A stretch of DNA of 64,000 nt from Bradyrhizobium liaoningense (lineage in GTDB: Bacteria; Pseudomonadota; Alphaproteobacteria; Rhizobiales; Xanthobacteraceae), in assembly GCF_018130825.1 (NCBI RefSeq), contig NZ_JAFCJS010000004.1, positions 558,001 through 622,000 of the forward strand, read 5' to 3'. Below the pieces are notes generated by a model. The model had not been told where the DNA came from and did no database searches. It worked only from the letters and a program-made list of their open reading frames with translations. The translations under genes were made by a program, and so were the position numbers. The first letter of the stretch is position 1; every line of letters starts with the position of its first letter. This document shows, in pieces, positions 26,093-33,128 of this stretch.

Positions 26093-26286
26093 TTCGACAC
26101 CTTCTGCGACTGCGCAACCACGTAGGACGCGGGCTCGAGGTCGAAAGGCAGCGTGCCGGCGATCGCGGCAAAACCCTCGAAGGCGGGCCCGATGGCGTTG
26201 GAGATGCGCGTTGCGATCTCATCGTCGACGGGAATGCCCGAGACTTGCGCGATGGGCTTGATCTCTTTTGGTGTCGGTCTTGTCAT
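26089..26286 (-). CDS. AtzG/GatC-like small amidase subunit
   Basis: A 65-residue protein. The segment SGIPVDDEIATRISNAIGPA and FEGFAAIAGTLPFDLEPASY resembles the DUF4089/AtzG pattern: a short helix with G-[IL]-x-[LV]-x-x-x-x-x-x-R, a middle helix, then an L-P-x-x-x-E-P-A-x-x tail. AtzG and GatC wrap around and stabilise their amidase partner. The overlaps with the amidase (4 bases) and the DppF gene (4 bases) give near-stoichiometric translation. The match is by eye only. Confidence 0.7.
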   Translation of the reverse strand: MTRPTPKEIKPIAQVSGIPVDDEIATRISNAIGPAFEGFAAIAGTLPFDLEPASYVVAQSQKVSK

Positions 26287-27344
26287 GCTGTTTCCCCTGC
26301 GGGCGCGCGGCTATGGCCCGAACCCGGAATCGCCATGTAGCACGCGGCCTCGTGGCCCATTGTATCGACGGCCGTGAGCTTTGGTGCGGCATTTGCGCAG
26401 AGCGGCTCCGCAAACGCGCAGCGGGTGTGGAAGCGGCAACCCGGGGGCGGATCGATCGGGTTGGGCGGATCGCCCGTGATCGGCGGCTTCTCGGTGCGCC
26501 TGTCAGGATCTGAGGACGGCATCGCGGCGAGCAGCGCGCGCGTGTAGGGATGCGTAGGACTATCCCAGACCTGGTCGACCGGGCCGAGCTCGACGACCTC
26601 GCCGAGATACATCACCAGCACGCGGTCCGAGATGTAGCGGACCACGTTGAGGTCGTGGCTGATGAACAGATAAGTCAGGCCGAACTCGCGCTTGAGATCG
26701 GCGAGCAGATTGAGCACCTGCGCCTCGACCGACTTGTCGAGCGCGGAGACGGCCTCATCCAGGATCACCAGCCGCGGCGACAGCGCCAGCGCACGGGCGA
26801 TGTTGACGCGCTGGCGCTGGCCGCCGGAGATCTCGTGCGGATAGCGGTTGGCGAAGTTTTCGGGGCGCAGGCCCACCTTGCCGAGCAGCTCGCGCGCCAG
26901 CGCGCGGGCCGTACCATCGGCCATGCCGTGGACTTTTGGACCAAAGGCGATCGACTCTTCGATAGTGAGACGTGGATTGAGCGAGGCGTAGGAATCCTGG
27001 AACACCATCTGCATGCCGCGGCGCAGCTCGCGCAGCGACAAGGATTGGCCGACGGTCATGCCGTCATAGATGATGTCGCCGTCATCGCGCGGCATCAGAT
27101 GCATCAAGAGCCGCGCGGTGGTGGACTTGCCGCAACCGGACTCGCCGACGATGCCGACCGTCTCGCCCTTGGCGACGGAGAAGGAGACATTGTCGACGGC
27201 ACGTACGGTCCGCTTGGCGGCGAACAGCCCACCGCGAACCGGGAAATGCTTGGTCAGGCCGTTGACCTGGAGCAGCGGCTGCGCAACGCCGCCGCGGTCC
27301 TCGACCTGCTCCAGCATGGCGACGGAAGTGTTCGTTTCGCTCAT
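26283..27344 (-). CDS. Oligopeptide-type ABC transporter ATP-binding protein (OppF/DppF-like)
   Basis: A 353-residue ATPase: Walker A GESGCGKS, signature ISGGQRQR, Walker B LVILDEAVSALD, followed by the oligo_HPY C-terminal extension (GDPPNPIDPPPGCRFHTRC). The 'NGLTKHFPVRGGLF' opening is typical for DppF. It energises import with the DppD-like subunit and is coupled to the neighbouring small gene by ATGA. Confidence 0.95.
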   Translation of the reverse strand: MSETNTSVAMLEQVEDRGGVAQPLLQVNGLTKHFPVRGGLFAAKRTVRAVDNVSFSVAKGETVGIVGESGCGKSTTARLLMHLMPRDDGDIIYDGMTVGQSLSLRELRRGMQMVFQDSYASLNPRLTIEESIAFGPKVHGMADGTARALARELLGKVGLRPENFANRYPHEISGGQRQRVNIARALALSPRLVILDEAVSALDKSVEAQVLNLLADLKREFGLTYLFISHDLNVVRYISDRVLVMYLGEVVELGPVDQVWDSPTHPYTRALLAAMPSSDPDRRTEKPPITGDPPNPIDPPPGCRFHTRCAFAEPLCANAAPKLTAVDTMGHEAACYMAIPGSGHSRAPAGETA

Positions 27345-27347
27345 GGC

Positions 27348-28250
27348 CTAGTTCCTGATGTCCATGGCGCTGCGCAGGCCGTCCGAGAGCAGATTGAAGC
27401 AGATGGAGACCGCGAAGATCATCGCTCCGGGAAGTGCCGCGACCCAGGGATTGACGTAGATCGCGGTGCGCAGCGTGTTCAGCATCAGGCCCCATTCCGG
27501 CTCCGGCGGTTTTGTACCGAGGCCGAGGAAGGACAGACCGGCCGCGAGGATCATCGAGACCGAGATCAGGCTCGTGGCATAGACGAAGATCGCGCCCAGC
27601 ACGTTGCCGAGGATGTGCACGCGCATGATGGTGAAGGCGCCGGCGCCGGAGGCACGTGCGGCCTCGACGAAGTCCATGTTGCGCACGCCTGTGGTGACGC
27701 TTTCGGCGACGCGGGTGATCTGCGGTACGAACACGATCGTCAGCGCCACGATGGAGTTGAGGATGCCGGCGCCGAGCGCACCGGAGATCGCGATCGCCAG
27801 CAGCACGGACGGGAAGGCGTAAAACACGTCGACCGTGCGCATGATCGCGGTGTTGAGCTTGCCGCCGACATAGCCGGCGACGATGCCGAGAGAGGTGCCG
27901 ATGCAGAAGGCGAGAATGACCGGCAGGATGCCGATCACCAGCGACAGCCGCCCGCCATAGATCAGCCGCGCCAGCATGTCGCGGCCGAGCTCGTCGGTGC
28001 CGAGCGGATAGCCTGCCGTGCCGATGTGACGGAGGCGGCGGATCATCGAGCCTTTGTAGGGATCTTCGAGACCGAGCCACGGCGCGAGGATCGCGGACAG
28101 GAAGATCAGCAGCAGCACCAGCGCGCAGGCCATGCTGACCTTGTCGCGCATGATGCGGCGGCCGACAGTCGCCCAATAGCCGCGTGCCTTGGTGGCGGGC
28201 GCAGCCTGCAGCGCGGCGTCGGCGGTGGCGGACAACGGAAGCTCGCTCAT
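27348..28250 (-). CDS. Oligopeptide-type ABC transporter permease (DppC-like)
   Basis: A 300-residue inner-membrane permease with six or so transmembrane segments. The N-terminal OppC-type segment and the phrase GTDELGRDMLARLIYGGRLSL are hallmarks of DppC/OppC, and the EAA loop EAARASGAGAFTIMRVHILGN contacts the ATPases. I chose the ATG at 28250, two bases after the preceding permease; the frame stays open much further upstream, antiparallel to nothing but over the DppB coding region, and that extension is rejected. Confidence 0.94.
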   Translation of the reverse strand: MSELPLSATADAALQAAPATKARGYWATVGRRIMRDKVSMACALVLLLIFLSAILAPWLGLEDPYKGSMIRRLRHIGTAGYPLGTDELGRDMLARLIYGGRLSLVIGILPVILAFCIGTSLGIVAGYVGGKLNTAIMRTVDVFYAFPSVLLAIAISGALGAGILNSIVALTIVFVPQITRVAESVTTGVRNMDFVEAARASGAGAFTIMRVHILGNVLGAIFVYATSLISVSMILAAGLSFLGLGTKPPEPEWGLMLNTLRTAIYVNPWVAALPGAMIFAVSICFNLLSDGLRSAMDIRN

Positions 28251-28252
28251 CG

Positions 28253-29206
28253 CTAGCCCCGCTTGATGCGCGGGTCGATCGCGGCTTGCGCGATGTCGAC
28301 CAGCAGGTTGAGGAAGACGAAGAACAGCGCCAGGATCAGGATCGTGCCCTGCAGCAGCGGCAGGTCGCGCTGGAAGATCGCCGAATTGAGCAGGAAACCC
28401 GAGCCCGGCCAGGAGAACACGGTCTCGATCAGGATCGAGCCGCCGAGCATGTAGCCGAGCTGAAGCCCCATCACCGCGAGCGCGGTGGGCGCGGCGTTCT
28501 TGATAACGTGGCGGAACACGCCGGTTTCGCGCAGGCCTTTTGCGCGTAGCGCCTCGACGAAGTCCTGGCTGAGGATATCGCCGGTGAGCGCGCGCACCGT
28601 GCGGGTGACGATGCCCATGGGAATCACCGAAGTCGTGATCGCCGGCAGCACGAGATATTTGAGGTGCGCCCAATCCCACGCCCAGGAATTGGAGCCGCTG
28701 GGACCGGCGCCGACCGCGGGCAGCCAGTTCAGCTGCACCGAGAAGATGATGACGAGCAGCATGCCGAGCCAGTAATGCGGCACCGACACGCCGGCGATGG
28801 CAAAGGAGGTCGCGACCTTGTCGATCCAGGTCTCGCGGAAATAACCGGCGATCAGGCCGAGCAGGATGCCCATGGTGAAGCCGATGACGGCGGCGGCGAT
28901 CGCGAGCGTGACGGTGTTGCCGACCGCGCGCATGACCTCGGCCAGCACCGGGCGTCCCGTCGCGATGGAATTGCCGAGATCGCCATGAAGGGCACGGAGC
29001 AGCCAAAGCCCGAACTGCACCGGCAGCGGCCGGTCGAAGCCATAGGCGGCGCGCAGCTGCGCCGCGAGCTCCTGCGACGCATCGGCCGGCAGCACCGCGA
29101 CGAGCGGATCGCCCGGCGTGATGTGCACGAGCAGGAAACACACCAGCGCCACGCTGATGACGATCGGGACGACATAGACAATGCGTCTGGCGGTATAGGC
29201 GAGCAC
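28253..29206 (-). CDS. Oligopeptide-type ABC transporter permease (DppB-like)
   Basis: A 317-residue permease with N-terminal TM (YVVPIVISVALVCFLLVHITPGDP, the DppB hallmark), five further TMs, and an EAA loop EALRAKGLRETGVFRHVIKNA. The start is taken as the GTG at 29206, just before LAYTARRIVYVV and preceded by AAGGAAG; the longer frame enters the palindromic repeat. It pairs with the DppC-like permease. Confidence 0.93.
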   Translation of the reverse strand: MLAYTARRIVYVVPIVISVALVCFLLVHITPGDPLVAVLPADASQELAAQLRAAYGFDRPLPVQFGLWLLRALHGDLGNSIATGRPVLAEVMRAVGNTVTLAIAAAVIGFTMGILLGLIAGYFRETWIDKVATSFAIAGVSVPHYWLGMLLVIIFSVQLNWLPAVGAGPSGSNSWAWDWAHLKYLVLPAITTSVIPMGIVTRTVRALTGDILSQDFVEALRAKGLRETGVFRHVIKNAAPTALAVMGLQLGYMLGGSILIETVFSWPGSGFLLNSAIFQRDLPLLQGTILILALFFVFLNLLVDIAQAAIDPRIKRG

Positions 29207-29221
29207 GTTTGGTTCTTTCTT

Positions 29222-29381
29222 CCTTCTCCCCTTGTGGGAGAAGGTGGCGCGCAAGCGCCGGATGAGGGGTATCTATCCGCGGTTACAGCATTATCGAATG
29301 AGAGAGGGTCTCTCCGCGGAGAGAGACCCCTCACCCGGCTTCGCCGTCGCGAAGCCACCCTCTCCCACAAGGGGAGAGGGT
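29222..29381. repeat. Palindromic repeat between binding-protein and permease genes
   Basis: Arms ccttctccccttgtgggagaagg and ccctctcccacaaggggagaggg flank an inner gagagggtctctcc/ggagagagacccctc pairing. It lies inside the operon, between the highly expressed binding protein and the permeases, where a stem-loop can lower downstream expression; that effect is inference. Confidence 0.85.
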
Positions 29382-29401
29382 GCACCGAGCAAGCCGGTGG
29401 A

Positions 29402-31063
29402 TTACTGCGCGATCGACACCGGCGAGAAGTCGATGAACCAGCTCTTCGGCTGCACGACGCCTGTGACCTTCGGGCTCATCGCACGCGGGCCGACGTCGTG
29501 TGCGACGTAGAGGAAGGCGGCGTCATCGACGGAGGCCGCGTGCAGCTCGGCGAGCGCGGCGTCGCGCGCGGCGGGATCGAAGGTCTGGCGCGCCTTCTTC
29601 ACCAGTTCGTCGAACTTGGGATCGTTGATGAAGCCCCAATTGTTCGAGACCGGCGGCGCCATGCTCGACTGCAGGAAGCGCACCAGCGCGAAGAACGGGT
29701 CCATCGCCGCATAGGTGACGTTGGTCGCGTTCGAGCCGTTGGCGCTGGGGTCCTTGGCGCCGCGACGCCAGTTGGTGAACAGCGTGTTCCACTCGATGAC
29801 GTCGAGCTTCACGTCGAAATAGCATTCGGCGAGCGCCTGCTGGAGATATTCGTTCATCGGCAGCGGCTGCATCTGGCCCGAGCCCGACGCCGAGGTCTGG
29901 ATCTTCACCGCCAGCTTCTTGTTCGGGCCAAAGCCCGCTTCCTGCATCAGTTTTTGCGCAGCAGTCTTGTCGTACTTGATCTCGAAGGTGGGCTTGCCGC
30001 GCCAGGGATGGCCGGGCTCGAAAGTGCCGGACGCCGGCACCATCAGCCCCGCAAGCAGGCCGTCCTTGAGGCCTTCGCGATCGACGCAGAGGTTCGCCGC
30101 CTTGCGCACGCGGATGTCGTTCCAGGGCGAGCCCTCGACGCGCGAGAACTGCCACGGCCAGACATGCGGCTGCTCGTTGGCGTAGAGCTTGAAGCCGCGC
30201 TGCTTGAGCTCGGGCAGCGCGTCCGGCGCCGGTGCTTCGACCCAATCGACCTGACCGGACAGCAGCGCCGCGGTGCGTGCATTGGCTTCCGGCATCGGCA
30301 AGAGCACCATCTTGTCGACCTTGGGTACGCGATCCTTGTTCCAGTAGCTCGCGTTCTTCACCAGCTCGAGCCGCTCGCGCGGGGTGAAGCTCGCCATCTT
30401 CCACGGGCCGGTGCCCGAAGCGTCCTTGGCGAACGCGGTCCATGCCGCCTGCGACTTCGCCTTGGCGTCGGCGCCTTCCGCCTTGTCGTAGAAGGCCTGC
30501 CACTTCGCCGGGCTCGCCATGAACAAATTGGTGAGATTGATCGGCAGGAAGCTGTCGGGCTCCTTGGTGGTGAGCTCGACCGTCATGTCGTCGATCTTCT
30601 TCGCGGAGGCCAGCGTCGGCATGCGCGAGGCCGTGACGCCGACCTGGCTGGCGTCGAATTGCGGCGCGTCCTGCTTCAGCACCTTCTCGACATTCCACAC
30701 CACGGCGTCGGCATTGAACGGCGAGCCGTCATGGAAGGTGACGCCGGGACGCAGCTTGAAGGTCCATTTGGTCTTGTCGGCATCGTCGACCTTCCACTCG
30801 GTGGCAAGGCCGGGGATCACCACGCTCGGCTTGTCGGCAGAGGACAGATCCCAGCCGGTCAGCGCGTCATACATGGTGAGGCCGGTGAAGCGGTTGCCTT
30901 CAAAACCCTGATCGGGCTGGCCGAGGGTGCGCGGAATATCGGCAGCAGTCATGCCGATGCGCAGCACAGTTTCCGCACTCGCTACACGCGGCCATGCGGC
31001 CGCGCTGCCAAGCGCCAAGAGCGCGATCAGCGCCGCCCGTGTCTTCTTGTTCTTGATAAGCAT
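29402..31063 (-). CDS. Peptide-type ABC transporter substrate-binding protein (SBP family 5)
   Basis: A 553-residue periplasmic solute-binding protein: signal peptide (ALIALLALGSAAAW..ASA), then the family 5 pattern (PGLATEWKVDDADKTKWTFKLRPGVTFHDG, NADAVVWN, ASGTGPWKM). It delivers peptides or amide-like compounds to the Dpp-type permease encoded downstream. The start at 31063 is preceded by AAGGATCGAGG. A sigma-54-type promoter lies about 50 bases upstream. It is about half identical by eye to the divergent binding protein at 31262. Confidence 0.95.
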   Translation of the reverse strand: MLIKNKKTRAALIALLALGSAAAWPRVASAETVLRIGMTAADIPRTLGQPDQGFEGNRFTGLTMYDALTGWDLSSADKPSVVIPGLATEWKVDDADKTKWTFKLRPGVTFHDGSPFNADAVVWNVEKVLKQDAPQFDASQVGVTASRMPTLASAKKIDDMTVELTTKEPDSFLPINLTNLFMASPAKWQAFYDKAEGADAKAKSQAAWTAFAKDASGTGPWKMASFTPRERLELVKNASYWNKDRVPKVDKMVLLPMPEANARTAALLSGQVDWVEAPAPDALPELKQRGFKLYANEQPHVWPWQFSRVEGSPWNDIRVRKAANLCVDREGLKDGLLAGLMVPASGTFEPGHPWRGKPTFEIKYDKTAAQKLMQEAGFGPNKKLAVKIQTSASGSGQMQPLPMNEYLQQALAECYFDVKLDVIEWNTLFTNWRRGAKDPSANGSNATNVTYAAMDPFFALVRFLQSSMAPPVSNNWGFINDPKFDELVKKARQTFDPAARDAALAELHAASVDDAAFLYVAHDVGPRAMSPKVTGVVQPKSWFIDFSPVSIAQ

Positions 31064-31112
31064 CGCCTCGATCCTTCTTCGGCTTTCGATGATTAATTTT
31101 GATGCAATCGTA

Positions 31113-31128
31113 TGCAATGGCTATGCCA
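31113..31128 (-). promoter_or_regulatory. Sigma-54 promoter candidate for the dpp-type operon
   Basis: On the minus strand TGGCATAGCCATTGCA has the -24 GG and -12 GC dinucleotides separated by exactly 10 bases and matches TGGCAY-N5-TTGCA. It ends 50 bases before the ATG at 31063. Regulation by RpoN, plausible for nitrogen-source uptake, is inferred. Confidence 0.6.
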
Positions 31129-31211
31129 AGGAGAAACTTATTCTGCAAATTGCCCCTGCGACGACAAGTCCTTGTGATCAATTGAAGACAAAGCAGCCCG
31201 GCTGCCTATTC

Positions 31212-31227
31212 TGGCATCAAGATTGCA
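31212..31227 (+). promoter_or_regulatory. Sigma-54 promoter candidate for the divergent binding protein
   Basis: TGGCATCAAGATTGCA has correct GG/GC spacing (31213-31214 and 31225-31226) and lies 34 bases before the ATG at 31262. Together with the minus-strand match at 31113-31128 it makes a head-to-head pair separated by 83 bases. Between them, acaag-tc-cttgt is a short dyad that could be part of an enhancer site. Confidence 0.6.
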
Positions 31228-31261
31228 GGTTTGGCCCCGAAATCCCCTGGGAGTTTGGGCC

Positions 31262-32857
31262 ATGCGTATTCGTCTATCGACCTGTCTCGCCGTGCTTGCG
31301 CTGGCAGCTTCCGTAATCTCGGCGCGCGCCGAAACGGTGGTGCGCTACGGCATCTCGATGGCGGACATTCCGCTGACGACGGGCCAGCCCGATCGCGGCG
31401 CCGGCGCCTATCAGTTCACGGCCTACACGATCTACGATCCGCTGGTGGCGTGGGAGATGGACGTCGCCGATCGCCCCGGCAAGCTGGTGCCGGGCCTCGC
31501 CACCGAATGGAAGGTCGACGATGCCGACAAGACCAAATGGCGCTTCACGCTTCGCAAGGGCGTGAAGTTTCACGACGGCAGCGAGTTCAACGCCGATGCG
31601 GTGATCTGGAATCTGGACAAGGTGCTCAACGACAAGGCGCCGCAATTCGACAAGCGGCAGAGCGCGCAGGTGAAGACGCGCCTTCCCTCCGTCGCCAGCT
31701 ATGCCAGGATCGACGACTTCACGGTGGAGATCACCACCAAGACCGTCGACTCCTTCTTCCCCTATCAGATGCTGTGGTTCCTGGTGTCGAGCCCGGCGCA
31801 GTATGAAAAGCTCGGCAAGGATTGGGACAAGTTCGCGAGCCAGCCCTCCGGTACCGGCCCGTTCAAGCTGACAAAGCTGGTGCCGCGCGAGCTCGCCGAG
31901 CTCAGCAAGAATCCGGACTACTGGAACAAGAAGCGCATTCCCAAGGTCGACAAGATCGTGCTGGTGCCGATGCCGGAAGCGCTCACGCGCACCAACGCGC
32001 TGCTCGCCGGCCAAGTGGACCTGATCGAGACGCCGGCGCCGGATGCCGTGCCGCAGCTGAAAGCGGCCGGCATGAAGCTGGTCGACAACGTCACCCCGCA
32101 TGTCTGGAATTATCACCTCAGCGTGCTGCCCGGCTCGCCCTGGACCGACATCCGCCTGCGCAAGGCGCTGAACCTCGCGATCAACCGCGACGAAGTCGTC
32201 GGGCTGATGAACGGCCTCGCCAAGCCCGCCAAGGGCCAGGTCGACCCGTCGAGCCCGTGGTTCGGCAAGCCCAGCTTCGAGCTGAAGTATGATCTCGCCG
32301 CCGCCAAGAAGCTGGTGGAGGAAGCGGGCTATTCGAAAGCAAAGCCGCTGAAGACCACGTTCATCATCGCGCAGGGCGGCACCGGCCAGATGCTGTCGCT
32401 GCCGATGAACGAATTCCTGCAGCAGAGTTTCAAAGAGATCGGCATCGACATCGACTTCAAGGTGGTCGAGCTCGAGACGCTCTACACGCATTGGCGCAAG
32501 GGTGCGGCCGACGAGATGAACGCCGGCATCACCGCCAACAACATCGCCTATGTCACCTCAGACCCGCTCTACGCCATCGTCCGCTTCTTCCACTCCGGCC
32601 AGATCGCGCCGGTTGGCGTCAATTGGGGCGGCTACAAGAACCCGAAAGTCGACGCGCTGATCGACGAGGCCAAGCAGACCTTCGACAGCGCCAAGCAGGA
32701 CGAGCTGCTGGCGCAGGCGCATGCGCTGATCGTCGACGATGCCGTGCTGGTCTGGGTCGTCCACGACACCAACCCGCATGCGCTGTCGCCGAAGATCAAG
32801 CAGTTCGTGCAGGCGCAGCACTGGTTCCAGGACCTGACGACGATCGGGGTGGAGTGA
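31262..32857 (+). CDS. Second peptide-type ABC substrate-binding protein, paralogue
   Basis: A 531-residue family 5 solute-binding protein with signal peptide (CLAVLALAASVISARA). It shares long blocks with the divergent gene (PGLATEWKVDDADKTKW, FHDGSEFNADAV). No permease or ATPase follows it, so it probably feeds the same Dpp-type transporter and widens its substrate range. I chose ATG 31262 because the signal peptide begins there and GGGAG lies upstream; the frame is open to 31223. Confidence 0.94.
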   Translation: MRIRLSTCLAVLALAASVISARAETVVRYGISMADIPLTTGQPDRGAGAYQFTAYTIYDPLVAWEMDVADRPGKLVPGLATEWKVDDADKTKWRFTLRKGVKFHDGSEFNADAVIWNLDKVLNDKAPQFDKRQSAQVKTRLPSVASYARIDDFTVEITTKTVDSFFPYQMLWFLVSSPAQYEKLGKDWDKFASQPSGTGPFKLTKLVPRELAELSKNPDYWNKKRIPKVDKIVLVPMPEALTRTNALLAGQVDLIETPAPDAVPQLKAAGMKLVDNVTPHVWNYHLSVLPGSPWTDIRLRKALNLAINRDEVVGLMNGLAKPAKGQVDPSSPWFGKPSFELKYDLAAAKKLVEEAGYSKAKPLKTTFIIAQGGTGQMLSLPMNEFLQQSFKEIGIDIDFKVVELETLYTHWRKGAADEMNAGITANNIAYVTSDPLYAIVRFFHSGQIAPVGVNWGGYKNPKVDALIDEAKQTFDSAKQDELLAQAHALIVDDAVLVWVVHDTNPHALSPKIKQFVQAQHWFQDLTTIGVE

Positions 32858-32877
32858 AGGGCGGCGAACGCGCTGTC

Positions 32878-32964
32878 GTAGGGTGGGCAAAGCGAAGCGT
32901 GCCCACCATGATGCGACGAGAGAAAGACGTGGGCACGGCGCTTCGCGCCTTTGCCCCCCCCTAC
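32878..32964. repeat. Palindromic repeat, 'gtgggcaaag' module
   Basis: Starts gtagggtgggcaaagcg and ends with a slightly altered mirror (tttgcccccccctac). Matches module B at 19552-19640 and the element at 5533-5619. Together with the next repeat it fills the 271-base gap before the cyclase gene. Confidence 0.85.
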
Positions 32965-33000
32965 GGGAGCTGTGGCACGCCACTTCGTCAGCAGTAATCG

Positions 33001-33114
33001 TAGGGTGGGTTAGCCGAAGGCGTAACCCACCACTGTTCGCGTCCGCAGAAACGGAAGTGGTGGGTTACGCCAATCGATTGCGCTTCGCGCGATCGCTTGG
33101 CTAACCCACCCTAC
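33001..33114. repeat. Palindromic repeat, 'gggtgggttag' module
   Basis: Starts tagggtgggttag and ends ctaacccaccctac, with an inner gtaacccaccac/gtggtgggttac pair. Matches module A at 19452-19542. It lies between convergent genes. Confidence 0.85.
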
Positions 33115-33128
33115 AAATCACACATCCG

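Noticed and set aside
27348..29141. 597-residue fusion-like frame: DppC with a long N-terminal extension.
   Set aside because: The first half is Arg/Ala-rich and out of frame with the DppB gene; the ATG at 28250 starts a normal DppC permease.
28664..31096. 810-codon plus-strand frame over the binding protein and permease genes.
   Set aside because: Arg/Ala/His/Gln-rich shadow in the complementary frame of well-recognised transport genes; crosses the palindromic repeat.
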